NCBI RefSeq assembly: GCF_900156805.1
Contig: NZ_FTOQ01000010.1
Location: 1 to 64,000 of the forward strand
Reading direction: 5' to 3'
From: Roseivivax lentus
GTDB lineage: Bacteria > Pseudomonadota > Alphaproteobacteria > Rhodobacterales > Rhodobacteraceae
DNA length: 64,000 bases
Part shown: positions 61,195 to 64,000 of the stretch, in pieces
How the letters are laid out: every line of letters starts with the position of its first letter
How positions within the stretch are numbered: the first letter of the stretch is position 1
The notes under the pieces: generated by a model
What the model saw: the letters and a program-made list of their open reading frames with translations, nothing else
Told to the model about the DNA's origin: nothing
Database searches by the model: none
Program-made: the position numbers and the translations under genes

Positions 61195-61830
61195 TCAAGA
61201 AACCCCGGCGCGGCGCACAAGCGCGAGGGCCGCGGCAAGGCCGATCAGAAGGCCCCCGCAACCACGGTCGATCCACGTGCTGCCTTGATCCTTGAGAAAG
61301 CGCGACGCCCGCACACCCAAACCGGCATAGATCGCCATCACGGCGATATCCGTCGCGACGAAGATCAGGGCGAGCGCCAGGTATTGCGGGACGAGCGCTT
61401 CGGAGAGGTCGAGGAATTGCGGCAGGAACGCCGCGAAGAACAGGTAGCCTTTCGGATTGGTCACCGCGACGAGGAAGCTTTTCCGGAAGATCGACAGACG
61501 CGGTTGCCGCCCCCCTGACGCGGCCTCAGACGCCGCCTTGCAGCCGCCCGACATGCCGAGCATCTGCACGCCGATCCAGATCAGGTAGACGACACCGATC
61601 CACTTCATGATGGCGAACCAGAAGGCGGAGGCCATGAGCAGCGCGCCGAGGCCCAGTGCGGCGGCAAGGATCAGAACAGCGTCCGAAAGCGCGGCACCCG
61701 CGATGCCGCAGCCCGCAGCGGCCAGACCGAAACGGGAACCGTTGGACAATGCCAGCAGGACGGTGGGTCCGGGTGTCATGACCACCACAAGCGACATCAG
61801 CGCGAAGGCGACGAGCGAGAGTTCCATCAT
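61195..61830 (-). CDS. LysE-family amino-acid exporter (RhtB-like)
   Basis: 211 residues from ATG 61830 with about five to six helices. MSLVVVMTPGPTVLLALSNGSRFG is the LysE/RhtB signature; VTNPKGYLFFAAFLPQFLD confirms it. It exports an amino acid or derivative. It overlaps the small membrane-protein gene by four bases and shares its promoter, with twin TetR operators. Confidence 0.9.
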   Translation of the reverse strand: MMELSLVAFALMSLVVVMTPGPTVLLALSNGSRFGLAAAGCGIAGAALSDAVLILAAALGLGALLMASAFWFAIMKWIGVVYLIWIGVQMLGMSGGCKAASEAASGGRQPRLSIFRKSFLVAVTNPKGYLFFAAFLPQFLDLSEALVPQYLALALIFVATDIAVMAIYAGLGVRASRFLKDQGSTWIDRGCGGLLIGLAAALALVRRAGVS

Positions 61831-62231
61831 ATGCGCCCTGTGTCGGAGGCCATCATCGGGTCGCTGCGGCGCCGGCGGGAAATCCGCACGACCTCGATCA
61901 CGATCACCGAGGCCGCCACCTGGCCCAGCATGACGGCGGGCCAGATCAATCCGAAATTCGGGTCGACGTATTTCTGCGGCCCGAACGACACGAGCGCCGA
62001 AAGCACGGCCAGCACGCTCAGGCCCCTGCCCGCGGCGCTGGTCGCGGGCTTGGACATGATGGCGGCAAGGGCCAGCGACACGGATGCCCCGATAAAAGGC
62101 GCGATACCGAAGAGCGGCGTGGCAATCGGGGGATGCGGTTCGATCCCGGCATAAAGCGCGGACAACATCGTCAGCTGAAGAACGATCAGGATCGCAAGAG
62201 CTGCGGCGGCATGGCGGTTGGAATTGGGCAC
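61827..62231 (-). CDS. Small membrane protein, four helices
   Basis: 134 residues with four hydrophobic segments (AALAILIVLQLTMLSALY, PLFGIAPFIGASVSLALAA, LSVLAVLSALVSFG, and PAVMLGQVAASVIVIEV). Arg-rich C terminus. No family recognised. First gene of the pair with the LysE exporter and divergent from TetR, so it is likely part of the same response. Confidence 0.78.
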   Translation of the reverse strand: MPNSNRHAAAALAILIVLQLTMLSALYAGIEPHPPIATPLFGIAPFIGASVSLALAAIMSKPATSAAGRGLSVLAVLSALVSFGPQKYVDPNFGLIWPAVMLGQVAASVIVIEVVRISRRRRSDPMMASDTGRI

Positions 62232-62247
62232 GGGCTTTCTCCAAAAG

Positions 62248-62291
62248 CGTAATTGTGGTTACGGTTGCGCGTAGCCGTAATTCCAGTTACG
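62248..62291. promoter_or_regulatory. Twin TetR-type operators
   Basis: CGTAATTGTGGTTACG (62248-62263) and CGTAATTCCAGTTACG (62276-62291) each have CGTAA-N6-TTACG symmetry, 28 bases centre to centre. They lie between the tetR-type gene and the divergent exporter operon. Confidence 0.7.
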
Positions 62292-62316
62292 GATTCTGTC
62301 AACGGGAGTGTGAGGC

Positions 62317-62934
62317 ATGCGCGAAGAAAACCGGTCCATCCGCCAGCAACAGATTGAAGAAGCGGCCTATGCGCTGCTGGAGGCAAAAGGCTATGCGGGC
62401 ACGTCCATGCAGGGCATCGCGAAAAAGGCCCGCGCGTCGAACGAGACGCTCTATAAGTGGTACGGCGACAAGCAGGGCCTGTTTCAGGCGCTCGTGACGC
62501 GCAACGCCGCCGAGGTCAAAAGCCATCTCGAAGCGGAACTCGAGACGGATCACGACGCGCTGTCGATCCTCGGCAGCCTTGGCCCGAAGCTTCTGGACCT
62601 GCTCACCGGCGACCGGGCCGTGGCGCTGAACCGCGCGGCGGCCGCCGACCCAAGCGGCGAACTCGGCGCGACGATCTCGAAGGCCGGGCGCGAAGCGGTC
62701 TTTCCGCGCCTGGAGCAGGTGCTCCTGCGCGCCAGGAAAGACGCGCAACTCGCCTTCGACGAGTCCGGTGAGGCGGTGGGCCTCTATCTCGACCTGTTGA
62801 TCGGCGATCTGCAAATCCGGCGCGTGATCGGTCGCCAGCCCCGTCCGTCCAAGGCATTCCGCGAGGCGCGCGCCGCGCGCGCCGTGCGCCACCTGCGGCA
62901 CCTTCTGGGCGGGGACTCCGAAAGCGGGTCCTGA
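62317..62934 (+). CDS. TetR/AcrR-family transcriptional regulator
   Basis: 205 residues. The N-terminal helix-turn-helix is IEEAAYALLEAKGYAGTSMQGI, then KKARASNETLYKWYGDKQGLF. A ligand-binding helical domain follows (TetR_C AefR-like: LTGDRAVALNRAAAADPS). Autoregulation and control of the divergent exporter are likely through the twin operators just upstream. Confidence 0.9.
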   Translation: MREENRSIRQQQIEEAAYALLEAKGYAGTSMQGIAKKARASNETLYKWYGDKQGLFQALVTRNAAEVKSHLEAELETDHDALSILGSLGPKLLDLLTGDRAVALNRAAAADPSGELGATISKAGREAVFPRLEQVLLRARKDAQLAFDESGEAVGLYLDLLIGDLQIRRVIGRQPRPSKAFREARAARAVRHLRHLLGGDSESGS

Positions 62935-63394
62935 CGATTTGCGCGCGTCATCTCCCGAAGGCGACTACAGCTTTGCAAGACCTCGATCACCAAGAGGCGC
63001 GATGGGACTTCAACCGAGATATTCGGAGCCGCAGCCCCCGTGATGCAGGTTCCGACGGGTCCGATCCTGCGCGGTGAGACTTAGTTCCGAACGAGCTCGG
63101 GCTCCGGTCGGGAGCGATATGTCCCGGCTACATGAACGCGCCCAAAAAGACCCCGAACAAGAGGCCAGACGACACCCCGACCGAAGTCACATCATGGTTC
63201 AGGAAAGGCTCGCCTCGGGGAATCGCATCCCCAGAAAAGGGTAGAGGCGCATGGTGCGCCTCATCCGTGTCATCGAACCGAGTCGAACGGCATTTGAAGT
63301 GTAAGGTTGCCCCTACGGATACCCCAGACGATCAAGCGACCTTCTCTGACGCGCTAAAACTACCACAGGCCGCCCCCTGCACCAAGCCAAACGA
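62935..63394. other. Non-coding stretch with one hairpin
   Basis: 460 bases without a convincing gene. Arms GAGGCGCA (63244-63251) and TGCGCCTC (63255-63262) with a three-base loop form a hairpin; on the minus strand TACCCTTTTC follows, so it may end the transcript of the beta-helix gene. A 98-codon frame at 63132 looks random. Confidence 0.4.
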
Positions 63395-64000
63395 TCAGTT
63401 CGCATCGACATCGGGTGCCAGCACATAGGCGCGCACGGTGCCCGAGGTGGCGTTATCGCGCAGCTGCCAGCGGCGGTTCGGCTGGCTGCTTGTCTCGGGC
63501 CCGACGAAATACCCGTTATAGAGGCCCTCGACGCCGTTCATGCTCCAGGTCAGGTGCGCGCCGCGCCAGCCGAACTGGTAAAGGCCGTAATGCGGCCTCG
63601 GGCGGTCATTATCGCTGATCCCGCCCGGTCCGGAGATGAGGTTCTCCGACGCCGACACGCGGTCCGCATGGCCGAGGAAGATGCCGAAGGCCGATGCGGT
63701 GGTGGCCAGCGGCCGGACCTCGATGACGTTGCCGGTGATGATCGCCCGGATCACCCGGTTGTCGGGCCGCGTGTCGCGCCAGCGCGGCGGCTCGCGGTCG
63801 TTCGACGTCGAGGCCGCGATCCGGATACCGTCCGTGGCGCGGGTGATGGTGTTCCCGGAGACCTGCGCCTCGGTCACCTGCCGCCCGGCCACGACGATGC
63901 CCTGCGCCATGAAGGTTTCCTCGGCAATGGCAAGCCGGTCCATGTCGATCACCCGGCTGGTCTGCGCGCCGATGCGCACGCGCCCGTTATTGCGGATCGC
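63395..64000 (-). CDS. Parallel beta-helix repeat protein, 3' part only
   Basis: At least 201 residues; the 5' end lies beyond the window, as the frame is open through 64000 (IRNNGRVRIG). Repeats of the form VSGNTITRATDGIRI, ITGNVIEVR and ASENLISGPGG point to a right-handed beta-helix. The tail (LTWSMNGVEGLYNGYFVGPE) differs. Such proteins bind polysaccharides or form cell-surface or tail-spike structures. No catalytic motif is visible in this part. Confidence 0.75.
   Translation of the reverse strand, partial: AIRNNGRVRIGAQTSRVIDMDRLAIAEETFMAQGIVVAGRQVTEAQVSGNTITRATDGIRIAASTSNDREPPRWRDTRPDNRVIRAIITGNVIEVRPLATTASAFGIFLGHADRVSASENLISGPGGISDNDRPRPHYGLYQFGWRGAHLTWSMNGVEGLYNGYFVGPETSSQPNRRWQLRDNATSGTVRAYVLAPDVDAN

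Noticed and set aside
60554-61276. Minus-strand 240-codon frame between the isomerase and exporter genes
   Set aside because: It overlaps two well-supported genes and has a composition typical of shadows.

Overview
The window is high-GC DNA from an alphaproteobacterium, most likely a Rhodobacteraceae (Roseobacter-group) member. The evidence is gene content and order: glutaryl-CoA dehydrogenase divergent from a LysR regulator, ccmI-ruvX-DUF1289 next to sodB, dusA carrying an integrase at its 5' end, and DctPQM TRAP transport with hydantoin/ureide-type enzymes. No rRNA, tRNA or CRISPR array was seen.

Layout. (1) 163-16551, minus strand: six very large, tightly coupled genes of mostly unknown function. 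They overlap or abut by a few bases and form one 16.4-kb operon; I can only suggest fold-level hints (a PD-(D/E)XK nuclease-like core, a pre-toxin-like segment, a DUF6603-like beta-rich protein). (2) 16658-30281: ordinary chromosome, with a fused alpha/beta 2-oxoacid dehydrogenase E1, gcdH plus LysR, a LysM protein, a LOG protein, RarD, a host-attachment-type protein, sodB, ccmI, ruvX, DUF1289, a calcium-repeat protein and dusA. (3) 30282-31573: a decayed dusA-type integrase directly upstream of dusA, marking the edge of an old island. (4) 32077-42230: M15-like peptidase, an unknown protein, ECF sigma / anti-sigma / subtilisin / dead-caspase-like protein, heme-sensor / Ser-Thr kinase / TssA / TssB and a truncated TssC. 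Three copies of TGAACCTT-N16-AC[CT] lie 23-31 bases before three of these transcription units and look like promoters of the local ECF sigma factor. (5) 42212-42230: a rearrangement junction at which tssC and a convergent GST gene are both cut off, so the rest of the type VI cluster is absent here. (6) 42658-51617: semialdehyde dehydrogenase, an RsbQ-like hydrolase with a PAS histidine kinase, a P1B-ATPase fossil, CPBP protease, serine hydrolase, Acg-type flavoprotein, a frameshifted hydrolase, and fragments of an M23 peptidase and a racemase. (7) 51618-60903: a catabolic and uptake locus for an N-heterocyclic or ureide compound (deacetylase, amidohydrolase, racemases, TRAP DctPQM, GntR regulator, dihydropyrimidinase). 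(8) 61195-62934: a LysE exporter and small membrane protein divergent from a TetR regulator with twin operators. (9) 63395-64000: the 3' part of a beta-helix protein running off the window.

The most interesting parts are the unknown giant operon and the ECF-controlled, type VI-linked regulatory cluster with its broken end.
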